In this document: positions 1 to 6,291 of the stretch, one piece after another | Layout of the letters: each line of letters starts with the position of its first letter | Numbering within the stretch: position 1 is the first letter of the stretch | DNA from: CAYRFU01 sp964423525 | GTDB lineage: Bacteria > Vulcanimicrobiota > Xenobia > Xenobiales > JADMJV01 | Length of the DNA stretch: 19,653 nucleotides | Direction: 5' to 3' | NCBI GenBank assembly: GCA_964423525.1 | Contig: CAYRFU010000104.1 | Coordinates: 1 to 19,653, forward strand | The notes under the pieces: generated by a model | The model's database searches: none | The model's input: the letters and a program-made list of their open reading frames with translations, nothing else | What the model was told of the DNA's origin: nothing | Position numbers and translations under genes: made by a program

Positions 1-1
1 A

Positions 2-454
2 GAGGCGGATATCGTGCTGGACCGGACTCAGGTGGGAGACCGCTACGTCCTGGAGCGAATGAAGGAACGAGGAGCTTTGCTGGGTGGTGAGCAGTCTGGT
101 CACATTCTCCTACTCGACCGAAGCACCAGTGGCGACGGAATCTTGACCGGCTTGACCCTGGCCGCCATCTTGAACCAAGAGCGCGCAGATTTGGCAGAGC
201 TAGCTTCCATGAGGCGATTTCCTCAACGCTTGGTGAACGTACCTGCCCGGAACAAAGAGCTTCTCAACAGCGATCTGGCCATCGCCGAGCAGATAAAAAA
301 ACAAGAGGAGCGCCTTTCCTCGCGTGGACGAATTCTCGTTCGTCCCTCAGGCACGGAGCCTCTGGTTCGCGTCATGGTAGAAGGATCCTCTCAACAAGAG
401 ATGGATTCCGTTCTAGAAGAACTCACCGACTTCATCCGCCAGCGTCTGGCTTAA
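2..454 (+). CDS. glmM: Phosphoglucosamine mutase, C-terminal part (5' end outside window)
   Basis: This is the last 150 residues of phosphoglucosamine mutase, which converts glucosamine-6-phosphate to glucosamine-1-phosphate in the cytoplasm on the way to UDP-GlcNAc for peptidoglycan. Seen directly: the sugar-binding loop GGEQSGH (about 30 residues in), the following GDGILTGL segment, and the C-terminal phosphate-binding loop RPSGTEPLVRVMVE near the end. Together these separate GlmM from the related phosphomannomutases. The reading frame is open from base 2, so the gene starts upstream of the window; an internal GTG at 14 is not a start. The TAA stop at 452-454 overlaps the stop of the convergent zinc-ribbon gene, so there is no room for a separate terminator between them. 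Confidence 0.93.
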   Translation, partial: EADIVLDRTQVGDRYVLERMKERGALLGGEQSGHILLLDRSTSGDGILTGLTLAAILNQERADLAELASMRRFPQRLVNVPARNKELLNSDLAIAEQIKKQEERLSSRGRILVRPSGTEPLVRVMVEGSSQQEMDSVLEELTDFIRQRLA

Positions 455-933
455 CGTGGCTTGATCAGTTCAGCCAAGCCCATGACGGCGCCGAAGCCGA
501 TAGCGCCAATGGCACCGGCCGAGATAATACCCTTGAGGGTGAGCCCATAACCGAGCAAGCCGCCGATCACTCCCAGGACAGCCATGGCCGGCTGGGCCCA
601 CTGCTTGGCGAACTCGATGGTTTCAATCCGCTTGTCATAGCAGGCTCTATGATACACCTTAGCATTGGGGGCGTTGCTGGCTGAAAAGCCTTTGGACCGG
701 ACTAGGGAGATCTTGCAGATACTGCATTTGATCACCTCCGTGCTGTAGCCACACTCTTCACAGAGAAGAGGCTTTTTGGTTTTGAGCTTCTCTAAACCGT
801 AAATGTCGTGGTGGTTAATCTTCTTGTCACACTTGGAGCAGTTCAGCGGGTGACTCTCTCCGCAATGAGGACATTTGACCACCGTGACCGGGTCATACAG
901 CTTTCCACATTCGCGGCACTCGTAGTGGGGCAT
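451..933 (-). CDS. Multi-zinc-ribbon protein with glycine-rich membrane tail (unknown function)
   Basis: A 160-residue protein that I do not recognise as a named family. The N-terminal two thirds carries five CxxC knuckles (C6/C9, C21/C24, C32/C35, C58/C61, C70/C73) and a HxxC pair (H95/C98), enough ligands for about three zinc sites. Residues about 113-156 are a hydrophobic Gly/Ala/Ile-rich stretch that looks like a membrane hairpin or glycine zipper, ending in a short basic tail. I chose the ATG at 933 because AGGAG lies 4 bases upstream of it and overlaps the clpS stop; the frame extends to 1035, but that part lies inside clpS. It is the last gene of the minus-strand string and is probably translated by coupling to clpS. 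A role in protein quality control is inference from position only. Confidence 0.8.
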   Translation of the reverse strand: MPHYECRECGKLYDPVTVVKCPHCGESHPLNCSKCDKKINHHDIYGLEKLKTKKPLLCEECGYSTEVIKCSICKISLVRSKGFSASNAPNAKVYHRACYDKRIETIEFAKQWAQPAMAVLGVIGGLLGYGLTLKGIISAGAIGAIGFGAVMGLAELIKPR

Positions 934-940
934 GGTTCTC

Positions 941-1276
941 CTAGCCGAAAGCCGGCTCGATGATTGCGGACATAGACCCCTTGCAGCGACTGATCCTTGG
1001 GTCGGCGCCATAGGCGTGGATTCTGTCTCGCTCAAGTTCGGCCCGCTCGCGATGGGTCGAGAGGACTATCACCCTTCCCGCAGTGTCCACTTCTCGCGCC
1101 ATCAGATAGCAGTCGGGTATCGGATGCCCAAACAGCTTATGAAGCATCTCGATGACATACTCGTAGGTGTGGTCGTCGTCATCTAGCAGCACGACGTTCC
1201 ACACCGGAAGCGTCTTAGTCTGCGAGGCTTCGAGGTGCTCGTCTTCGTGAATGGGAAGCACGTCAGTCGTCGCCAT
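941..1276 (-). CDS. clpS: ClpS-like adaptor for Clp protease (N-degron recognition)
   Basis: A 111-residue ClpS-family protein. ClpS delivers proteins with destabilising N-terminal residues to the ClpA or ClpC ATPase of the Clp protease. The core runs from about residue 25 to the end and shows VVLLDDDDHTYEYVIEML, the counterpart of VILVNDDYTPMEFV in E. coli ClpS. Compared with that protein, the Asn that holds the substrate alpha-amine is Asp32, and the pocket His (H66 in E. coli) is Asp64, so this is a variant with altered pocket chemistry. The ATG at 1276 fits the usual short acidic N-terminus; only a weak GGGGTGA lies upstream, and an in-frame GTG at 1291 is an alternative start. It follows glgP by 61 bases and is 7 bases before the zinc-ribbon gene. 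No clpA or clpC is in the window. Confidence 0.88.
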   Translation of the reverse strand: MATTDVLPIHEDEHLEASQTKTLPVWNVVLLDDDDHTYEYVIEMLHKLFGHPIPDCYLMAREVDTAGRVIVLSTHRERAELERDRIHAYGADPRISRCKGSMSAIIEPAFG

Positions 1277-1307
1277 ATTCTTTAACTTCACCCCGGTTCT
1301 GGGAATA

Positions 1308-1319
1308 TCCTCCGGAGGA
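1308..1319. repeat. Perfect 12-base palindrome in the glgP-clpS gap
   Basis: TCCTCCGGAGGA is a perfect inverted repeat in the 61-base gap between glgP and clpS. The minus-strand copy contains a GGAGGA Shine-Dalgarno-like core, but it is about 32 bases from the clpS ATG, too far to serve it directly. It is not followed by a T run, so it is not a standard terminator. It may be a weak operator or RNA element, or chance. Confidence 0.35.
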
Positions 1320-1337
1320 GGGTTTTGGAAAGGGCAG

Positions 1338-3917
1338 CTACTTACTCGGCTTGATCTTGATCGGCTTGACTTCCCAGATATCTTTGGCGTAGTCGGCGAT
1401 GGTCCGGTCTGAGGAAAACTTGGCGCTTCGGGCCACATTACGGATGGCCATTTTTGTCCACTCCTCCTGATCCACGAAAGCCTTGCTCACTCTTTCCTGG
1501 CAGCGCACGTAGGAGCCGAAGTCAGCCATCACCATGAAACGGTCGGTACTGAGAAGCTCGTCGAGGATGGGGTGGAAAATCCCCGGCTCCTCGGGCGAAA
1601 AGTGGCTCTGGGCCATCAAGTCGATCACTTCGCGCAGGTCTCGATTGGCCTCGTATTGACGATAAGGATTGTAGCGACCAGCCTTCATCTCGTTGACCTC
1701 GGGAGCGGTTAAGCCGAAAAGGAAGAAGTTCTCGTGGCCTACGCATTGACGGATCTCGACATTGGCACCGTCTAGAGTTCCGATAGTCACAGCTCCGTTG
1801 AGAGCGAACTTCATATTGCCGGTGCCGGAGGCTTCATAACCGGCGGTGGAGATCTGCTCCGAGAGGTCGGCGGCCGGCACCAAGATCTCAGCCAAAGAGA
1901 CGCTGTAATTCTCCATGAACACGACCTGGAGTCGACCGTCCACATCAGGATCGTTGTTGATCACCTCGGCCACCGAGTTGATCAGCTTGATGATCCGTTT
2001 GGCCAAAAAGTAGCCCGGTGCAGCTTTGCCGGCAAAGATGAAGGTTCTGGGCACGACATCCAAAGCCGGGTTCTTTTTCAGCTGATGGTAAAGGTGAATG
2101 ATGTGAAGGACATTAAGATGCTGGCGCTTGTACTCGTGGAATCGCTTAATCTGAATGTCGAAGATGGAGTCCACGTGAACTTCAAGCCCGCTAGTCTTGG
2201 CGATGAAATCGGAAAGCCGGGCTTTGTTCTCTTGTTTGATCTTGCGAAATCGCTTGCGAAACTCTCGGTCGTCAACGAAATCTTCTAGCCCCTCCAACTT
2301 GTCCAGGTCGGTCTCCCAGCCGGACCCGATCGACTCAGTCAAAAGAGCCGACAGGCCCGGGTTCGAGCCTTTAATCCAGCGGCGCGGAGTGACGCCGTTG
2401 GTCTTGTTGTTGAACTTCTCGGGAAACATTTCGGCGAAGTCTTTGAGCACCCGAGTCTTGAGCAACTCCGTGTGCAATTCGGCCACGCCGTTGACCGAGT
2501 AAGAGCCGACCACAGCCAGATGGGCCATCCGAATCATTTTCGGGTTTTCCTCTACGATCGACATCCGACGCACGCGGTCTAGCTCACCGTAGTAGCGTTT
2601 ACGAACCTGATCCAGAAAACGCGCGTTGATCTCGTAGATCAACTCGAGATGACGGGGGAGGAGACGCTCAAAGAAGCTGACCGGCCATCTCTCTAGAGCT
2701 TCGGGGAGCAAGGTGTGGTTGGTATAAGCGAAAGTCGCCTGGACGATCTTCCAAGCTTTGGGCCAGGCCAGGCGGTGCTCATCCATCACGATCCTTAATA
2801 GCTCCGGAATGGCCAAGGCCGGATGGGTATCGTTGAGTTGAATGGAAGCCTTCTTAGGAAGATTTTCCAACGAATCGTTGTGACGCAGATGGCGGCGAAC
2901 GATATCCTGAAGCGAACAAGAGATAAAGAAATACTGCTGTTTGAGGCGCAGCTCTTTGCCCTGCATGGAGTTGTCGTTCGGATAGAGCACCTTGGAAATG
3001 TTCTCAGAGTCGGTTTTGCGACTGACCGCCTCCTCATAGTCACCCTGGTCGAACTTCTTGAAGTCGAACTCCTCGGCGGCGGCAGCGCTCCAAAGGCGCA
3101 GGTTATTCACCGTGTTGTTCTTATAGCCGGGAATCGGAGTATCGTGCGGGACACCCAGAACATCCTCGGTATCGATCCAGCGGATGCGGTACTCGCCAGT
3201 GCTGTCCAAAAAGGCCTCGGTTCGACCCCCGAAGCGAACCCGCATGGTGTACTCGGGCCGCGCGATTTCCCAGGGGTTTCCTTGCTGGAGCCAGCGGTCG
3301 GGCGCTTCGACCTGGTAGCCGTTCTCGATCTTCTGTTGGAAAATCCCGTATTCATAGCGGATGCCGTAACCCATGACCGGCAGCCCGAGAGTCGCTGACG
3401 AGTCTAGAAAGCAGGCCGCCAGGCGCCCGAGGCCACCGTTACCTAAACCGGCGTCGTGCTCGGTGGATTCGATGTCTTCCAGCTCGACTCCAAGCTCGTC
3501 TAGAGCCTCGGCCATCTCCTCGTGGATGCCCAGATTCAGGAGATTATTGCGTAAAAGACGGCCCATCAAAAACTCGGCTGAGAGATAATAGACTCGCTTT
3601 GAATTCTTGGCCTGGTAGGTTTGCTGAGTGTCGATCCAGCGGCGCACCAAACGGTCGCGCACGGTGAAAGCTTCAGCGCGAAAGAGGTCCACGGAGGTCG
3701 CTTTCTCCAGACTACGCCCCTGAAGGTAACAGAGGTTGTCTTCAAAGGCGCGCTTGAGCACCACCTTCGACATGCCCGTGCGGTCGTCTTCAATGACAAT
3801 CTTCGGCTCGCTCTTCTTGGCAGTGGCGGCTTTGGCTGGAGCCTTCTTAGCGCTCTTGCTGCCTTTCTTGGTGGCGGACTTCTTGACCGTCTTCTCTTCG
3901 GCTTGCTTTCGGACCAT
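1338..3917 (-). CDS. glgP: Glycogen/starch phosphorylase with Lys/Ala-rich N-terminal tail
   Basis: An 859-residue GT35 glycogen phosphorylase, which releases glucose-1-phosphate from alpha-1,4-glucan using phosphate and PLP in the cytoplasm. Family signatures are clear: AGLGNGGLGRLAACF, NDTHPALAIPELLR, the RIHEYKRQ-like IKRFHEYKRQ, and the PLP site EASGTGNMKFALNG with the Schiff-base lysine at about residue 703. The length is near the usual 800-850 plus an extra tail: residues 2-35 hold 12 Lys and 8 Ala and resemble a histone H1 C-terminus. I chose the ATG at 3917, with GGGGAAG upstream starting right after the trmD stop; the frame is open up to 4304, but that part lies inside trmD. It sits 13 bases after trmD, so it is co-transcribed with translation genes. 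No other glycogen genes are in the window. Confidence 0.95.
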   Translation of the reverse strand: MVRKQAEEKTVKKSATKKGSKSAKKAPAKAATAKKSEPKIVIEDDRTGMSKVVLKRAFEDNLCYLQGRSLEKATSVDLFRAEAFTVRDRLVRRWIDTQQTYQAKNSKRVYYLSAEFLMGRLLRNNLLNLGIHEEMAEALDELGVELEDIESTEHDAGLGNGGLGRLAACFLDSSATLGLPVMGYGIRYEYGIFQQKIENGYQVEAPDRWLQQGNPWEIARPEYTMRVRFGGRTEAFLDSTGEYRIRWIDTEDVLGVPHDTPIPGYKNNTVNNLRLWSAAAAEEFDFKKFDQGDYEEAVSRKTDSENISKVLYPNDNSMQGKELRLKQQYFFISCSLQDIVRRHLRHNDSLENLPKKASIQLNDTHPALAIPELLRIVMDEHRLAWPKAWKIVQATFAYTNHTLLPEALERWPVSFFERLLPRHLELIYEINARFLDQVRKRYYGELDRVRRMSIVEENPKMIRMAHLAVVGSYSVNGVAELHTELLKTRVLKDFAEMFPEKFNNKTNGVTPRRWIKGSNPGLSALLTESIGSGWETDLDKLEGLEDFVDDREFRKRFRKIKQENKARLSDFIAKTSGLEVHVDSIFDIQIKRFHEYKRQHLNVLHIIHLYHQLKKNPALDVVPRTFIFAGKAAPGYFLAKRIIKLINSVAEVINNDPDVDGRLQVVFMENYSVSLAEILVPAADLSEQISTAGYEASGTGNMKFALNGAVTIGTLDGANVEIRQCVGHENFFLFGLTAPEVNEMKAGRYNPYRQYEANRDLREVIDLMAQSHFSPEEPGIFHPILDELLSTDRFMVMADFGSYVRCQERVSKAFVDQEEWTKMAIRNVARSAKFSSDRTIADYAKDIWEVKPIKIKPSK

Positions 3918-3930
3918 GGTGTGCTTCCCC

Positions 3931-4644
3931 TTAAAAAATCTTGTCCTGCTGTTCTGAGTCGGCCAGAGACTTCCTCTCCAGCAAGTCGGGCCTACGGGCC
4001 TGAGTCCTTTGCAACGCTTGCTCTTGACGCCACTGCTCGATCTTCTTATGGTGCCCTCCCAGCAAGACGGGAGGGACTTGGAGCCCCCTAAAATCGGCTG
4101 GTCGCGTGTAGTGAGGATGGTCCAGAAGACCCTGGTAGAAACTATCTTGCTGATAAGACTCCTGAGTGATGACCCCGGGAAGAAGCCGAATGACGGCATC
4201 GGCCAACACCATGGCTGGGAGCTCTCCTCCCGAAAGAACATAGTCCCCCAGCGAGAGCTCCCGGTCCACCAAGTGTTGACGAACTCGCTCATCGATGCCC
4301 TCATAGTGCCCGCAGAGCAGAATCAGGCGGGGCAAGCAAGCTAACTCACAGACCAACGATTGAGTTAAGGGCTGGCCCTGGGGAGTCAGGAAAACAACCT
4401 CGCCTGGCGTCTCGACCCGAGCCTGAAGGTCCTCGATGGCGGCAAAGAGAGGCTCTGGTTTCAGCAACATCCCTGGCCCACCGCCAAAGGGGGTGTCGTC
4501 TACCTGGCGATGCTTGCCGACCCCCCAATGGCGAAGGTCGTAGACTTCGACAGTAGCCTTCCCCAACTCTTGGGCTCGAGCCGGGATACTGGCGAAAAGA
4601 GGGGCAAACACCTCCGGAAAGAGCGTCAGGATATCGATCCGCAA
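3931..4644 (-). CDS. trmD: tRNA (guanine-N1-)-methyltransferase TrmD
   Basis: A 237-residue SPOUT methyltransferase that makes m1G37 in tRNAs reading CNN/GGN codons, preventing +1 frameshifting. Typical segments are MRIDILTLFPEVF at the N-terminus, DDTPFGGGPGML (about 49-60), LCGHYEGIDERV (about 110-121) and GDYVLSGGELPA (about 133-144); the last two form the knotted SAM site. The start is TTG at 4644, which gives the conserved MRID N-terminus exactly. No Shine-Dalgarno sequence is visible and only 2 bases separate it from the rimM stop, so translation probably depends on coupling to rimM. In many bacteria rplS follows; here glgP does. Confidence 0.96.
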   Translation of the reverse strand: MRIDILTLFPEVFAPLFASIPARAQELGKATVEVYDLRHWGVGKHRQVDDTPFGGGPGMLLKPEPLFAAIEDLQARVETPGEVVFLTPQGQPLTQSLVCELACLPRLILLCGHYEGIDERVRQHLVDRELSLGDYVLSGGELPAMVLADAVIRLLPGVITQESYQQDSFYQGLLDHPHYTRPADFRGLQVPPVLLGGHHKKIEQWRQEQALQRTQARRPDLLERKSLADSEQQDKIF

Positions 4645-4646
4645 AA

Positions 4647-5156
4647 CTACTGGGGAAGGCGAGCGGTCACCTGGCCGCTCTTTAGATCGACGGCCAGGAT
4701 ATACTCTTTGACAGCCGGGATCAAGATTTCGCCTTCGCTCCCTTCGACGGAATAGAGGTCGTGGCCAGGGGTCCGCAGGACTTCTTTGAGTCGCCCGATC
4801 CGTTGACCTGTGGGATCGAGCACCTCAAGCCCCTCTAGTTCGAAGTGCCAGTATTCGTCTTCTTCGAGTTCCATCAACTGGTCGGCCGTGATGGACAAAA
4901 TGGCGTTACGCCACTGCTCAGCCTGGTCGATACTGTCGACACCCGAGAGCTTAACCAGCACGCACCCCCCGTGAAAGCGAGTGGCCTCGACGCTCTTTTC
5001 AAAGACCACTTCGTCCAGTTGAAGATAGACCGAATCGGTCTGCTCGAATCGCTCGGGAAAATCAGTTAAAATGGCGACTTTGAGTTCCCCGCGGATCCCG
5101 TGGGGCTTGAGACATTTGCCGACGGCGATCAGGTCTTGAGCCTGCGGCAGCGACAA
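4647..5156 (-). CDS. rimM: 16S rRNA processing / 30S maturation factor RimM
   Basis: A 169-residue RimM, which binds ribosomal protein S19 and helps fold the 3' domain of 16S rRNA. The N-terminal domain shows VGKCLKPHGIRGELKV (about 12-27), followed by a PRC-barrel domain with HDLYSVEG and ILIPAVKEYI near the C-terminus. The start appears to be TTG at 5156, giving MSLPQAQDLIAVGK; AGGGG is present, but only 2-3 bases in front of it, so the start is somewhat uncertain. It begins 5 bases after the ylqD stop and ends 2 bases before trmD, fitting one polycistronic unit of ribosome-maturation genes. Confidence 0.94.
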   Translation of the reverse strand: MSLPQAQDLIAVGKCLKPHGIRGELKVAILTDFPERFEQTDSVYLQLDEVVFEKSVEATRFHGGCVLVKLSGVDSIDQAEQWRNAILSITADQLMELEEDEYWHFELEGLEVLDPTGQRIGRLKEVLRTPGHDLYSVEGSEGEILIPAVKEYILAVDLKSGQVTARLPQ

Positions 5157-5161
5157 AGCCC

Positions 5162-5563
5162 CTAGCGGACCTCGACGACTTCCCAGTCTTTGAGCACAAC
5201 TTCGGTGGAGACTTTGTCAAGGTAATTATCTCCGACCTTGAGCTCGATGGTACCCTGGACCTGATGAAGAGGGAGTTCGGCGCCGTTTTTGATCGACTCC
5301 GCCTCCTTGATGCGCCATTCCAACTCTTTGCGCATCTGATACAGGCGCGAGCGTTCCTTTTCCAGGCGTTGACGGTGGAACTCAACCTCGTGGGGGTCTT
5401 CAACATCGGCCGACTCGGACTCGGGGGTCATCTCGCCCAAGCGGGCCAAGTTGTCGTCGACTTTTCGAATCGACTCGCGCGCCTCAGCGATCAGCTGGTC
5501 GCGAAAGTCATCCGTGACGATGACTCTGACCGTGATCGGTTGGTGAATGGTAACCCGGCTCAC
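5162..5563 (-). CDS. ylqD: YlqD-family protein
   Basis: A 133-residue protein matching the YlqD family in size, character and position: in Bacillus subtilis ylqD lies between ylqC (a KH protein) and rimM, as here. It has an N-terminal beta segment (TIHQPITVRVIVTDDF), a long charged helical or coiled-coil part (about 20-92, rich in Glu, Arg and Lys) and a C-terminal beta segment ending in DWEVVEV. Molecular function is unknown. The GTG start at 5563 overlaps the khpA TGA stop by four bases (GTGA), a classic coupling arrangement. Identification rests on synteny plus general likeness, so a profile search would settle it. Confidence 0.82.
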   Translation of the reverse strand: MSRVTIHQPITVRVIVTDDFRDQLIAEARESIRKVDDNLARLGEMTPESESADVEDPHEVEFHRQRLEKERSRLYQMRKELEWRIKEAESIKNGAELPLHQVQGTIELKVGDNYLDKVSTEVVLKDWEVVEVR

Positions 5564-5787
5564 AAAATCTCAACCGTGACCCGTTTGCCCTGGCGGGTGC
5601 CCGCGGCTTTGACCACGGTCCGCAAAGCCTGGGCGATCTTGCCGTTTTTGCCTATCACTTTTCCCATGTCTTTGGGAGACACCTTCAGTTCGAGCACCAA
5701 GCTCCGGTCTCCATCGACCTCTTGGACCTCGACATCCTCCGGCTCATCCACAAGCTGGGTCGCAAGGTAGTGTAGCAGTTCCTTCAT
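5560..5787 (-). CDS. khpA: KH-domain RNA-binding protein KhpA (YlqC)
   Basis: A 75-residue single KH domain RNA-binding protein, usual length for KhpA/YlqC. The RNA-binding loop is GKVIGKNGKIAQALRTVV with the GxxG motif GKNG at residues 46-49. KhpA pairs with KhpB in several Gram-positive bacteria and affects cell division and RNA metabolism (family knowledge). The ATG at 5787 is supported by GGGAGG six bases upstream, one of the best ribosome-binding sites in this operon. The stop overlaps the ylqD start by four bases. Confidence 0.93.
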   Translation of the reverse strand: MKELLHYLATQLVDEPEDVEVQEVDGDRSLVLELKVSPKDMGKVIGKNGKIAQALRTVVKAAGTRQGKRVTVEIL

Positions 5788-5868
5788 CAGGGACCTCCCA
5801 TAAGGTGTATAGCAGTCGACCTCGACTCACAAAGCGCGGGTCGCCTGAAGGGTCTCGTGACCAGATTT
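5788..5868 (-). promoter_or_regulatory. 81-base gap between rpsP and khpA, possible weak internal promoter
   Basis: Reading on the minus strand, this gap holds a TATACA (-10-like) at 5805-5810, with TTGTGA 15 bases upstream as a poor -35, then the strong GGGAGG site of khpA. AGTCGA-GG-TCGACT, a six-base inverted repeat with a two-base centre, lies in the spacer (5813-5826). It is the longest gap inside the operon. Promoter function is only a guess. Confidence 0.25.
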
Positions 5869-6240
5869 CTAGGCCGTCTCGACGGGCTCTTTGACGGGCT
5901 CTTCTTCGGCCGGGGCTTCGGCTTCTTCGGCCTTCGGCTCTTCGGGAGGAGCTTCTTTCTCTTTCCCGTTAGGCCACTGGTGCGCTTTGCCTGCGAATTT
6001 TTCCCAGATGCCGCCGTTGACGAGGAGGCGCTTCATCGCCTCGGTCGGTTGAGCGCCTTTCTTGAGCCAATCAAGAATGCGCTCTTCTTTAAATACCACC
6101 GTGGGCGGGTCGGTCAGAGGGTTGTAGTGCCCCAGAATCTCGATGAATCTCCCGTCGCGCGGCGAGCGCGAATTCGCCGCCACGAGACGATAGCTCGGTT
6201 GTTTCTTTTTGCCCACCCGGGTGAGTCGTAGCTTTACCAT
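5869..6240 (-). CDS. rpsP: 30S ribosomal protein S16 with acidic C-terminal tail
   Basis: Ribosomal protein bS16, a 30S assembly protein. MVKLRLTRVGKKKQPSYRLV and the following SPRDGRFIEILGHYNP segment are diagnostic. The core takes up about 85 residues. The protein continues to 123, and the last 31 residues contain 12 Glu with Pro and Ala, a disordered acidic tail found in S16 of some lineages. The ATG at 6240 has GGAGG 12 bases upstream, a long spacing. It follows ffh by 51 bases that can form a small hairpin. Confidence 0.97.
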   Translation of the reverse strand: MVKLRLTRVGKKKQPSYRLVAANSRSPRDGRFIEILGHYNPLTDPPTVVFKEERILDWLKKGAQPTEAMKRLLVNGGIWEKFAGKAHQWPNGKEKEAPPEEPKAEEAEAPAEEEPVKEPVETA

Positions 6241-6266
6241 AAGGTCCCGTTTCCTCCATGTTTTAA

Positions 6267-6283
6267 CGGGCTCGGGTCGCCCG
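6267..6283 (-). other. Small GC-rich hairpin between ffh and rpsP
   Basis: On the minus strand CGGGC (6283-6279) pairs with GCCCG (6271-6267) around a 7-base loop, about 26 bases before the rpsP start. There is no T run after it, so it looks more like a processing or pausing element than a terminator. Short stem; could be chance. Confidence 0.3.
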
Positions 6284-6291
6284 CTCCTAAA

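Noticed and set aside
2823..3398. Long + strand open frame opposite glgP (191 codons)
   Set aside because: It is a mirror frame of a well-conserved gene; the translation has no recognisable domain.
3621..4091. 156-codon + strand frame over the glgP-trmD junction
   Set aside because: Hydrophobic Leu/Ala-rich translation arises from reading the complement of the Lys/Ala-rich tail; no independent support.
3918..4304. N-terminal extension of the glycogen phosphorylase frame by 129 residues
   Set aside because: It lies wholly inside trmD in another frame, has no family likeness, and the ATG at 3917 has its own ribosome-binding site.
5788..5868. A tRNA or small RNA gene in the rpsP-khpA gap
   Set aside because: The length is about right, but no cloverleaf, T-loop GTTCGA or acceptor stem can be found.
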